A stretch of DNA of 9,191 nt from Hydrogenothermaceae bacterium (lineage in GTDB: Bacteria; Aquificota; Aquificia; Aquificales; Hydrogenothermaceae): contig JALSPY010000202.1 of assembly GCA_026985705.1 (NCBI GenBank), positions 1 to 9,191 of the forward strand, given 5' to 3'. A program made the translations under genes and the position numbers. The notes under the pieces were generated by a model that worked only from the letters and a program-made list of their open reading frames with translations, did not search any database and was not told where the DNA came from. This document shows positions 1-6,578 of the stretch, piece by piece. Position 1 is the stretch's first letter. Every line of letters starts with the position of its first letter.

Positions 1-1136
1 ATAGGAAAAAGCTCTTTATAAGCAAATTTAGTTGCTAAAACATGGTTTTTCTTATCAAAGATAATATTTTTAGAACTTAAAAAAGCAAAATACTTTTCAA
101 TATATCTTTGTTTATCCCCTATAAAGCTCCTTTCCCAGATTTCTTTAGTTGTTCCAAAACAATCTCTAATTTCTTTATCTCTGTATGCTTTTTCCTTTAT
201 TAATGAGCTTAAAAACATAATATCAGGTAAGTAGTATCTGTATACACTTTCATCTATAGGTTTAAACTCAGCAATTAAAACTTTATTTTTAAACTTATAG
301 TAGTATCTTATAAATCTTCTATCTTCAGTTTCATTAATTATCTCCATATAATACTCATTCTGAGGATAAAATAGAGAAAACTGTTTTAAATTGTTATCTT
401 TAGGATATATTCTTAAGTTCAAGGGAGCTTTATAAACAAAGATTTTAAGTTTTCCATCTGGAGAACTTCCTAAAAAACAGTAAGGGGATAAAACGCTTTC
501 GTTATTCCTTATTTTTATTTTATGCTGATAATCTGAAGGAATAGTTAAAGATATTCCACATCTTTTAGAGTTGTAAACATTCCATAAATCTCTCTTTTCT
601 TCTGGAAATTCTAATTTAAATTTTATTCTTAAAGAATTACTTATATTATTTATAACATTCGTAGTATAGTTTTCTGTCCTTTTGAATATATTGGTTCTCA
701 CTGAGTAGTACTTACTTACCAATCTTCCATATCTGTAAATCTCTTTTATATATTCTTTTTCCTTATTAAATTTAGATAACTGTAAATCTGAATTTCTGTA
801 TATATACATTACCTCTGGATATGGAAGTTTGATTATAACTTTATGGGTAGTAGTTTGAAATATTGATTTATTTAAATCATAACCTACTCCAACGGTATAC
901 TGAATTTTACCACTGTAAAGACCTGCATAGTTAACATAAACATCTACAGTTTCTTGATATATTCCAAAATTTTTTAAAAATAACTCCTTTATATACTCTC
1001 CTGTTGTCTTTGTTTCTCTTCTATCTATATACACATTTTTAATTATCATTACTATGTAAAAACCTAGTATAATCCCTGCAATTGCTACCGCTTTACCTTC
1101 CGGTTTCTTTAATAAATCTTTGTCAAAAAATCCCAT
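1..1136 (-). CDS. Membrane-anchored protein of unknown function, partial (C-terminus off the left edge)
   Basis: The minus strand is open from an ATG at 1136 to the window edge: about 378 codons without a stop, so the C-terminus is missing. The start follows the stop of the upstream gene by 6 bases, with a weak AAGGTTAA ribosome site inside that gene's end. Residues 14-33 form one hydrophobic helix preceded by a Lys-containing N-terminus. The rest is soluble and probably periplasmic, rich in Tyr, Lys and beta-type segments. Residues about 66-125 (motifs TVGVGYDLNK and VIIKLPYPEV) faintly recall DUF4230, where a Gly-x-Asp-Leu segment precedes an I-x-LP motif. That is a weak resemblance judged by eye, not a firm family call. 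No catalytic motif is visible. The close coupling to the 1143-1949 gene, which has the same anchor-plus-outer-domain plan, suggests the two products work together. Confidence 0.8.
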   Translation of the reverse strand, partial: MGFFDKDLLKKPEGKAVAIAGIILGFYIVMIIKNVYIDRRETKTTGEYIKELFLKNFGIYQETVDVYVNYAGLYSGKIQYTVGVGYDLNKSIFQTTTHKVIIKLPYPEVMYIYRNSDLQLSKFNKEKEYIKEIYRYGRLVSKYYSVRTNIFKRTENYTTNVINNISNSLRIKFKLEFPEEKRDLWNVYNSKRCGISLTIPSDYQHKIKIRNNESVLSPYCFLGSSPDGKLKIFVYKAPLNLRIYPKDNNLKQFSLFYPQNEYYMEIINETEDRRFIRYYYKFKNKVLIAEFKPIDESVYRYYLPDIMFLSSLIKEKAYRDKEIRDCFGTTKEIWERSFIGDKQRYIEKYFAFLSSKNIIFDKKNHVLATKFAYKELFP

Positions 1137-1142
1137 TATAAA

Positions 1143-1949
1143 TTAACCTTTCGTTTCAAATTTTATCTTTTTTATATTAAATCTTTTTAATCTAAAAACA
1201 GTTTTCACAAAATTTATAAAGTCATTCTTTATCTTTTCTGATATTGTCTTTTCTAGATATATATCTGAAAGAACAACATTCTCTATATAACCCTTTAACT
1301 TTCCTAAAGTTTTATCGTTAACAACTTGAGCTGCGTTAATATTATCAGGTAGTTTCATTATAGATAGAGGAGATATTAGGTAAAGTCCCTCTGTTAACTC
1401 CTTTTCTATATCAATATTTCTCTTTATATTGCATAAAATAACCTTATTTTTATTCTCTAACTTAACTATTCCACAAGCTCTATTCAAATCCTTTATATAT
1501 ACAAAGCTTCCTAAATTTTTTACAACTCTTTTTTTAGAGCCTATATAATTGTTTATTTCAGACTTGGGGATTGAAAATTCATACTCGCTTACAGGTTTTA
1601 TGTTTGAGATAGTGATATTTATATAGACTGGTAATAAATTTCCCTTTAGACCTATTGACTTGTTATATAAAAAGACTTTTCCTTTTCTTTTAAAATCCTT
1701 TAGAGGAAATATTAGGTTAGATAATCCATAAACATAAAATTCCTTTACCTTTATAACCACTTTATTATCAATATAAGAAACCTTTACTAATGATACACTT
1801 TTTTGAATTAAAGATTGTTGATAATTAAAATTATCAAATCTAACTATTGGGGGAATTATATTTTTAGCTTTTAAATACAAAAATACAACACCGACAAAAA
1901 TTACAATAAAAAAGAATTGAGAACCTAATTTTAAATATTTAAAGTTCAT
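1143..1949 (-). CDS. Hypothetical membrane-anchored protein, 268 aa
   Basis: I do not recognise this family. Residues 11-28 form one strongly hydrophobic helix after a short Lys-containing N-terminus. There is no lipobox and no good signal-peptidase site, so it is probably an uncleaved anchor with about 240 residues outside the membrane. The outer part is Lys/Ile/Asn-rich with many predicted beta stretches and two cysteines (159 and 173), which could form a disulphide. The last 25 residues are strongly basic. The ATG at 1949 follows an AAAGGT ribosome site. The next gene (start 1136) begins 6 bases after the stop, so they are very likely co-transcribed. An 85-base AT-rich gap separates it from the upstream GTPase gene, enough for a separate promoter. 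The open frame, operon position and membrane topology make it a real gene; the function is unknown. Confidence 0.8.
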   Translation of the reverse strand: MNFKYLKLGSQFFFIVIFVGVVFLYLKAKNIIPPIVRFDNFNYQQSLIQKSVSLVKVSYIDNKVVIKVKEFYVYGLSNLIFPLKDFKRKGKVFLYNKSIGLKGNLLPVYINITISNIKPVSEYEFSIPKSEINNYIGSKKRVVKNLGSFVYIKDLNRACGIVKLENKNKVILCNIKRNIDIEKELTEGLYLISPLSIMKLPDNINAAQVVNDKTLGKLKGYIENVVLSDIYLEKTISEKIKNDFINFVKTVFRLKRFNIKKIKFETKG

Positions 1950-2034
1950 TAACCTTTAATACCTTACTTTAAAATCATATATATATTGAATTTAAGGGTT
2001 TTAACTAAAAATTAAAACTGTTAATTTAATAATG

Positions 2035-2598
2035 TTATTGTCCTTCTAAAACTTTATTTATCTCTTCTAAAAGCTCTAATAAAACTTTTTTAACTGAATT
2101 TTTATCCTTAGCCACTAATGGTAAGACTTTAACATCATCGTCTAAATCAAGTGATATTCTTATGTCCTCAGGGCTCCAAGCACCTTTTAAATCCTGTTTA
2201 TTAGCTCCAACTACATATGGAACTGGATACCTTGTTTCAAAGTAGTTTATTATCTTCCTTGCTTCATGGAATGTCGAAGGGTCTGTGCTATCAACTAAAA
2301 CAACTAATCCAACCATACCTTTTCCTAATATATCCCACATAAAATCAAATCTTGACTGTCCCGGCGTACCAAATAGATATAAAACATGCTTATCGTCTAT
2401 AGCAATCCTTCCAAAATCCATTGCAACGGTTGTATGGTGTTTAACTTTCTTTTCATCTTCTGTTGTTGTTTTAGCTTCAGTTTTAACTGTTTCTATTTCT
2501 GATATTGTATTGATAAACTGGGTTTTTCCTGCTGCATAAGGACCTGCAACAACAATTTTTATAGCCTTTTTTCCCTTATCTTTCTCCTTTAAAAACAT
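2035..2598 (-). CDS. Small Ras-like GTPase, MglA / conservon CvnD type
   Basis: A 187-residue GTP-binding switch protein. Visible motifs in order: P-loop GPYAAGKT (19-26); a Thr pair before MDFGR (56-63) as switch I; FGTPGQ (76-81), replacing the usual DTAGQ and keeping the Gln that matters for hydrolysis in Ras-like proteins; guanine-specificity motif NKQD (133-136); and VAKD (162-165) at the G5 position. The stretch around LYLFGTPGQSRFDFMWD is very like the CvnD GTPases of Streptomyces conservons and more distantly like MglA. There is no lipid-attachment motif or membrane helix, so it is cytosolic. The ATG is 10 bases after the DUF4388 gene stop, with an AAGGAAAAGG ribosome site overlapping that stop. 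Roadblock proteins are known partners and regulators of this GTPase family, and one is encoded two genes upstream. The fold and GTP binding are secure; the process controlled is not known. Confidence 0.93.
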   Translation of the reverse strand: MFLKEKDKGKKAIKIVVAGPYAAGKTQFINTISEIETVKTEAKTTTEDEKKVKHHTTVAMDFGRIAIDDKHVLYLFGTPGQSRFDFMWDILGKGMVGLVVLVDSTDPSTFHEARKIINYFETRYPVPYVVGANKQDLKGAWSPEDIRISLDLDDDVKVLPLVAKDKNSVKKVLLELLEEINKVLEGQ

Positions 2599-2608
2599 TA
2601 CCTTTTCC

Positions 2609-3307
2609 TTATAATCCTTTGATTTTTTCTATAATTTTGCTAAGTAATCCTTTTGTTAAATCAAAACCAAGTTTTCTTTTCTTATGTCTTTTTCTCCTAA
2701 TTATACCTGCTGCTAAAAAACCATACAGTATTTTCTCTAAAGTTAACAAATCTATTCCTAGCTCATCCTTTATATTTTCTACAGTTCTTTCACCGTTAAT
2801 TAAATTTAGAACTTTTTTTTCAGTATCATTAAGGTTTGCCCTCTTTGCCAAATCTTCCCAATCCTCAGTCTTCTCAAATACTAATCTTATATCTGATATT
2901 TTTCGTTCAACTTCTTCTTTTGTTAAGTGTCTACTTAAAAACATTATGATTTTTTCAAGAGGAATAAATGGCTCTATATCATCTGAATATCGAATAAAAC
3001 CCGGTGTAAAGGAAAATTTTCCTTTCTTAAGGGATAATAAGACAGGGAGTCGGGCTACCAGAGCTCTGTATATATCATCTTTTCCTGATAGCCCTTCCTT
3101 TTTCATTACATCTTTAAAATCAATATCTAAGTAAACATAAAAAACTTTAGGAACCTCTCTAATATAAACTAAATCTCCATTCTTAAAGTAAACCGCAAAG
3201 TTTTTATTGTTGGTCTCAATAACCAAAATACCATCTTTTTTATCCTTTTTTAAAATTTGAAAAATATCAACGAAGTTAAAGGTTTCCAGATTTCCTGTTA
3301 TTGCCAT
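2609..3307 (-). CDS. DUF4388 protein with winged-helix-like domain and basic amphipathic tail
   Basis: A 232-residue cytosolic protein. Residues 1-125 match the DUF4388 (PatA N-terminal-like) pattern: a GNLETFNFVDIFQIL start, a strand-rich core with FKNGDLVYI (41-49), and GKFSFTPG (96-103). Residues about 155-206 resemble the winged-helix-like module that often follows DUF4388, with NGERTVENI and a hydrophobic helix ending in AAGIIRR. A basic run RRKRHKKRK (204-212) then leads into an amphipathic helix (213-232), which could touch membrane, nucleic acid or an acidic partner. DUF4388 proteins are often found beside roadblock/MglA GTPase genes and response regulators, as here, and are thought to be adaptors. 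The ATG starts only 3 bases after the roadblock stop with a weak AGGG-type ribosome site, so translation is probably coupled. Exact role unknown. Confidence 0.85.
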   Translation of the reverse strand: MAITGNLETFNFVDIFQILKKDKKDGILVIETNNKNFAVYFKNGDLVYIREVPKVFYVYLDIDFKDVMKKEGLSGKDDIYRALVARLPVLLSLKKGKFSFTPGFIRYSDDIEPFIPLEKIIMFLSRHLTKEEVERKISDIRLVFEKTEDWEDLAKRANLNDTEKKVLNLINGERTVENIKDELGIDLLTLEKILYGFLAAGIIRRKRHKKRKLGFDLTKGLLSKIIEKIKGL

Positions 3308-3310
3308 ATT

Positions 3311-3673
3311 TTATTGCCCTAATAAATCCTCTATTTTCTTTGTAGCTCTTTTAATTTCCATTAATACTAGTCCTAATTTTGCGTCTGCTGGTGCTAAAAC
3401 CCCTAAAACAGCTAAATCTTTAATACCAGTAAAAATCATATAACCTTTATCTCCCTTTACATAAAGCTGTTCTAATTCCCCTTTTTCTAGCTCTGACGTA
3501 ACTCTTTCACCTAATGAGAGTATTGCTGCACCCATAGCTGCAACTCTATCTTCATCTACATCTGCTGGTAAAGCAGAAGCTATAGCAAGTCCATCTGGGC
3601 TTACTAGTATAGCACCTTCAGCACGAGCATCAATAACTATATTTTGTAGAATCTCCTTAAATTTATCCGCCAT
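3311..3673 (-). CDS. Roadblock/LC7 domain protein (MglB / CvnB-like)
   Basis: A 120-residue protein that is almost entirely one roadblock/LC7 domain. It begins with a helix (3-17), then AEGAILVSPDGLAIAS (18-33), the typical strand-turn-strand entry. An Ala/Gly-rich helix (44-64) follows, then YVKGDKGYMIFTGI (71-84), LAVLGVLAPADAKLGLVLMEI (87-107) and a closing helix. Length and layout fit CvnB and the shorter MglB-like proteins. In characterised systems these dimerise and act as GTPase-activating or regulatory partners of MglA-type GTPases; the cognate GTPase is most likely the one at 2035-2598. The start has a strong AGGAGG ribosome site (3679-3684) 5 bases before the ATG. That suggests it is the most strongly translated member of the group, fitting a stoichiometric partner. 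Family assignment is secure; GAP activity is inferred. Confidence 0.93.
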   Translation of the reverse strand: MADKFKEILQNIVIDARAEGAILVSPDGLAIASALPADVDEDRVAAMGAAILSLGERVTSELEKGELEQLYVKGDKGYMIFTGIKDLAVLGVLAPADAKLGLVLMEIKRATKKIEDLLGQ

Positions 3674-3739
3674 AACAACCTCCTATACAATAGATTTAAT
3701 TATTTTCCTATAAACTAAAAAAAATTTAAAGAGTTATTA

Positions 3740-5557
3740 TCATAATAAATATTTAGCATTTTCTAAAAATCTCTTTTTTCTATACTCTATAGGGATCTCT
3801 TCAGCTAAAGCATTAATCAACTCTTTTAATGCTCTATTTGTCAATTTTGTTTTCTTTATATTCAATTCTTTTAATTTTCTTTTAAATATGACTTTTGCTA
3901 TAGGACCCATCTCTTTGGCAAAGATTTTAAGCAATACATCTAATACTAGATAATTTAAGTATTTAATATCAGAGTTTTCCTCTTTTTCTTTAGTATCAGG
4001 AGTTGATTTAGATTTTTCTTCCTTTTTAACCTCTTTAGAATGTTCAAAATCTATAAAATCGGTTTTCTTTTCTAAATCAGGTTTTAATACTTCAGTTTCT
4101 TTTTCTTCTTTCTTGTCTTGATTTATATCCCCTATTAAACTCTTTAACTCTAAGAAGTCTTCTTCTGCTATATGCTCTTTTTTCTCTTTCTCTCTTTTTA
4201 TCTCCTCATCAATTTCATCTATTATGTTTTCTAGACTTTCTATTTCTAATATAGGTTTACCATCCTCTTTATAACTTTCTTTAACTTCCTCAAGTGCAGT
4301 TTCCTTTTGCTCCTCAATCTCTTCCTCAATAGGATTTATCTCTTCTTTTTTTCTTTCTAATTCTTCTTTTAGAAACTCATCTACTACGATTTCAGGCTCG
4401 ATTTCGTCTTTTAGACTTTCTTTTAATTCTTCTTTTTCTTCTCTCTTTTCTTCCTCTTTATCATTAAAGATTATATCCTCAGGACTTATCTCTATAATAT
4501 CCTCTTTACTTTCTTCCTCTTTAACACTAGATATTTCACCTAAATCTTCCTCAACTTCTTTTTTTCCTTCCTTTCCCTCCTCTTCTTCAGATAATTTAGG
4601 AATTGGTAATAAAATTTCTGTGATATTTTTCTCTTCTTTTCCTTTTTCTTCTTTATCTTTTCCTGTATCAAATAAAGACATAAATTCATCTACATCAACT
4701 ATTTCGTCTATTTTTTCTTCCGTTTCTTCTGATTTTTGTCTTTCTTTTTTATCCTTTGAAGCCATTACTAATGGTAAAATTTCGTCAAAATCAAATATCT
4801 TTTCTTCATTTATCTCTGAAGTCTTTTCCTCTTTTTCTAAACTTTCCTCTTTCTTCTGTCCCTTTGTTTTGTCTTCTCTTTGACTTCCTAAATTTTCTGT
4901 AAGAGATTTTAGTTTTTCTTTTCTTTTCTGTTTTAACTGCTCTTTTATTTTTAAAAGCTCTTCACTTCCCTTTATTTTCTTAATATCTTTACTTTCTTTA
5001 TCTTCCTCTTCTTTCTTTTCTTTAACCTCCTCTCTTTCCTCTTTTTTGGGAGCTTTTTCAGTTTTCTTTTCCGTAGAAATTAACTTTTTTATGAAACCTT
5101 CAGATATTAATGCTTCCTCTAGCTTTTCAAATTCATCTTTAATATCTGGATTATTTTCTAAATATTTCTCTGCAAAACTTTTTATATCATTTATACTCTT
5201 TTCCAATTTCTTTCTAGCTATATCATGTTTAAGCCTAACAATAGAAAACCTTTCACTACCGTAAACTATGGAAACAATAGAAATTTCATTGTCCATAAAC
5301 TGAACATATATAGATATTTCATTCCCCTCTATAAAGAGATACTCCTCGACAAAGTCTTTTATTATCTCATTTATATTTCTTGATTTTAAAATTAATCTAC
5401 CTAGAAAAAACTGAACCTTTTTAATTTTTTCTTCCGGTAAATCAGTTATCAATTTTACAGGATAACCCTTAAAGAAAAATCCAACAAATATAGTATTTAA
5501 ACTATTAGACAAATCCTTCAATGTATTTTCAATTTTCTTTTCTGCTAAGTTTAACAT
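3740..5557 (-). CDS. 605-aa scaffold-like protein: small N-terminal domain, long Lys/Glu-rich linker, C-terminal GPIAKV module
   Basis: No family covers the whole protein that I recognise. Residues about 1-135 look globular: a helix, a strand FVGFFFKGYPVKLI, a helical section, then two strands around ISIYVQF and ISIVSIVYG. This order loosely recalls a roadblock/longin fold, which is inference only. Residues about 160-530 are extremely rich in Lys and Glu, with short hydrophobic-acidic islands roughly every 30-45 residues (for example EKIFDFDEI 252-260 and DVDEFMSLFD 288-297). They are probably disordered or single long helices. Residues 533-600 are a compact helical module with EMGPIAKVIFKR (549-560) and EIPIEYRKKRFLE. 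It recalls short C-terminal GPIA-KV modules of some bacterial signalling proteins. There is no signal peptide or membrane helix. The ATG at 5557 follows an AAGGT site 10 bases away, with a 12-base palindrome between. It lies 23 bases after the HAMP gene and is probably co-transcribed. Confidence 0.85.
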   Translation of the reverse strand: MLNLAEKKIENTLKDLSNSLNTIFVGFFFKGYPVKLITDLPEEKIKKVQFFLGRLILKSRNINEIIKDFVEEYLFIEGNEISIYVQFMDNEISIVSIVYGSERFSIVRLKHDIARKKLEKSINDIKSFAEKYLENNPDIKDEFEKLEEALISEGFIKKLISTEKKTEKAPKKEEREEVKEKKEEEDKESKDIKKIKGSEELLKIKEQLKQKRKEKLKSLTENLGSQREDKTKGQKKEESLEKEEKTSEINEEKIFDFDEILPLVMASKDKKERQKSEETEEKIDEIVDVDEFMSLFDTGKDKEEKGKEEKNITEILLPIPKLSEEEEGKEGKKEVEEDLGEISSVKEEESKEDIIEISPEDIIFNDKEEEKREEKEELKESLKDEIEPEIVVDEFLKEELERKKEEINPIEEEIEEQKETALEEVKESYKEDGKPILEIESLENIIDEIDEEIKREKEKKEHIAEEDFLELKSLIGDINQDKKEEKETEVLKPDLEKKTDFIDFEHSKEVKKEEKSKSTPDTKEKEENSDIKYLNYLVLDVLLKIFAKEMGPIAKVIFKRKLKELNIKKTKLTNRALKELINALAEEIPIEYRKKRFLENAKYLL

Positions 5558-5568
5558 CGGTGCACCGA
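5557..5568. repeat. 12-bp perfect palindrome between ribosome site and start codon
   Basis: TCGGTGCACCGA is a perfect palindrome. It is unusually GC-rich for this window and fills the gap between the AAGGT ribosome site (5568-5572, overlapping one base) and the ATG of the 605-aa gene, including the first base of that ATG. In the transcript it could fold into a four-pair hairpin with a UGCA loop, or it could be a binding site for a dimeric protein. The palindrome is seen directly; any role is inference. Confidence 0.5.
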
Positions 5569-5580
5569 CCTTATTTAATT

Positions 5581-5970
5581 TTATTCTTCTTCAAGCTGTT
5601 CTAATGCAGTTTTCATACTAATCCTCATTCTTTCAAAGGCTTCTGTAAGCTCTGTTAATTCGTCATTACCTTCAGGTAGTATCGCTTTATCTAAGTTATT
5701 TCCAATACTTATTTCGTTAACTAACTCGGTAAGTTTTTTTATCCTATTTATTATTACTTTGTCAATTAAAATTTTTATTAGGAATACTGGAATTAAAAAC
5801 ATTATTTGTATAACTATTATTGAGATAACTGTTTTTTCAAAGGCATCTTGGGCATTATAGTATATTTTCAATAGAAAGTAAATCCAAAGACCAACTATTA
5901 TACTTCCTATAAAAGAACCTAATAAAGTTATAAAAAAAATTTTATTTGAAATTGAGTTTCTATTTTCCAT
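5581..5970 (-). CDS. Two-helix membrane protein with HAMP domain only
   Basis: A 129-residue protein with two membrane helices (about 10-34 and 47-71) joined by a loop of only about 12 residues, so there is no periplasmic sensor domain. It is followed by a HAMP-type signal-relay domain (about 72-127). The HAMP hallmarks are visible: a hydrophobic first helix after the membrane (INRIKKLTELVNEIS), a connector with Gly and Pro, then NDELTELTEAFERM. The protein stops right after the second HAMP helix, so the kinase, chemotaxis or cyclase output seen in most HAMP proteins is absent. I chose ATG 5970 because the GGGGG ribosome site (5976-5980) is 5 bases from it but only 2 from the in-frame GTG at 5973. 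The last residues are EQLEEE and the frame ends cleanly, so it is not an obvious frameshift remnant. It is the first gene of the five-gene signalling group; output presumably passes to a separate protein. Confidence 0.85.
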   Translation of the reverse strand: MENRNSISNKIFFITLLGSFIGSIIVGLWIYFLLKIYYNAQDAFEKTVISIIVIQIMFLIPVFLIKILIDKVIINRIKKLTELVNEISIGNNLDKAILPEGNDELTELTEAFERMRISMKTALEQLEEE

Positions 5971-5975
5971 CACAA

Positions 5976-5980
5976 CCCCC
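5976..5980 (-). promoter_or_regulatory. Ribosome binding site choosing the ATG start of the HAMP gene
   Basis: The minus strand reads AGGGGGTTGTGATG. The G-run is 5 bases from the ATG at 5970 and 2 bases from the overlapping GTG at 5973, favouring the ATG. Confidence 0.6.
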
Positions 5981-6065
5981 TAAAAAAATAAAAATCAATA
6001 ATAACCTCCAACATAGCTATCAATTACTTTCTTTCGTAAAAAGATTTATATTACAAAATTTTAAT

Positions 6066-6578
6066 TTAAATATTCTTCTCCTTTTTTCTAGTCTTTTCAT
6101 TGTATAAATAAAAGTATACAAATAAATATATAGCAATTAGTAAATTTGAAAAGTTTATTATAGTTGATACTGTGTGGATCGTCTTAAATTGAGATTTAAT
6201 CTTTTGAGCCTCAACCTTTTTTCCCTCATCTAGAAGCTGATAATACTGTCTATTAGCTTCTTGACCCATCTTAAGTATTGTTTTGTGTAAAGCCATACTG
6301 AAAATTATTAGAAAAACCAGCCCTATAAGAAATCCTTTTAAATCCTTTATAATGTTTTTCTCTTTAATTGATTTTACAGCTATGAGTGTATATAAGATAA
6401 TACCTATAATCCATCCTGAAGCAAAATAGTATGGAAATATTAAGTTTGTTATTTCTCCTGCTAACCTATGATTAAAATGAGAAAATAAAAGTGGAGCAAC
6501 TATAAAAGAGAAAAATATATTAAATCCTATGTATGCTCCAATTAAAAGTAAGATTGCAATATTTATATATTTATTCAA
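6066..6578 (-). CDS. DUF4149-type integral membrane protein
   Basis: A 170-residue protein with four predicted membrane helices (about 5-31, 49-69, 81-99 and 137-158). The pattern fits DUF4149 (TMEM205-like): SFIVAPLLFSHF after the first helix, FPYYFASGW at the second, LHKTILKMGQEAN at the end of the third, and a polar loop followed by FKTIHTVSTIINFSNLL, which carries the conserved His and Asn-Leu-Leu. Function in bacteria is not established. The start is a TTG at 6578 inside the last codons of ndk (8-base overlap), with GGAG 4 bases upstream; no in-frame ATG is close. Translation is therefore likely coupled to ndk. The C-terminus is a short Lys-rich cytoplasmic tail. It is probably the last gene of the argF-ndk transcript, but I see no clear terminator in the 92-95 bases before the HAMP gene. 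Confidence 0.85.
   Translation of the reverse strand: MNKYINIAILLLIGAYIGFNIFFSFIVAPLLFSHFNHRLAGEITNLIFPYYFASGWIIGIILYTLIAVKSIKEKNIIKDLKGFLIGLVFLIIFSMALHKTILKMGQEANRQYYQLLDEGKKVEAQKIKSQFKTIHTVSTIINFSNLLIAIYLFVYFYLYNEKTRKKEKNI

Noticed and set aside
1950..2034. TATATATAT stretch as a promoter for the 1949 gene
   Set aside because: Alternating AT runs are common here and no -35 lies at a good distance; a promoter is possible but not supported.
2285..3134. Plus-strand open frames opposite the GTPase and DUF4388 genes
   Set aside because: The opposite strand encodes clear conserved domains across the same bases.
4620..5264. Plus-strand open frames rich in Ser/Phe opposite the scaffold gene
   Set aside because: They are antisense shadows of the Lys/Glu-rich linker; their Ser/Phe/Leu composition and lack of ribosome sites argue against real genes.
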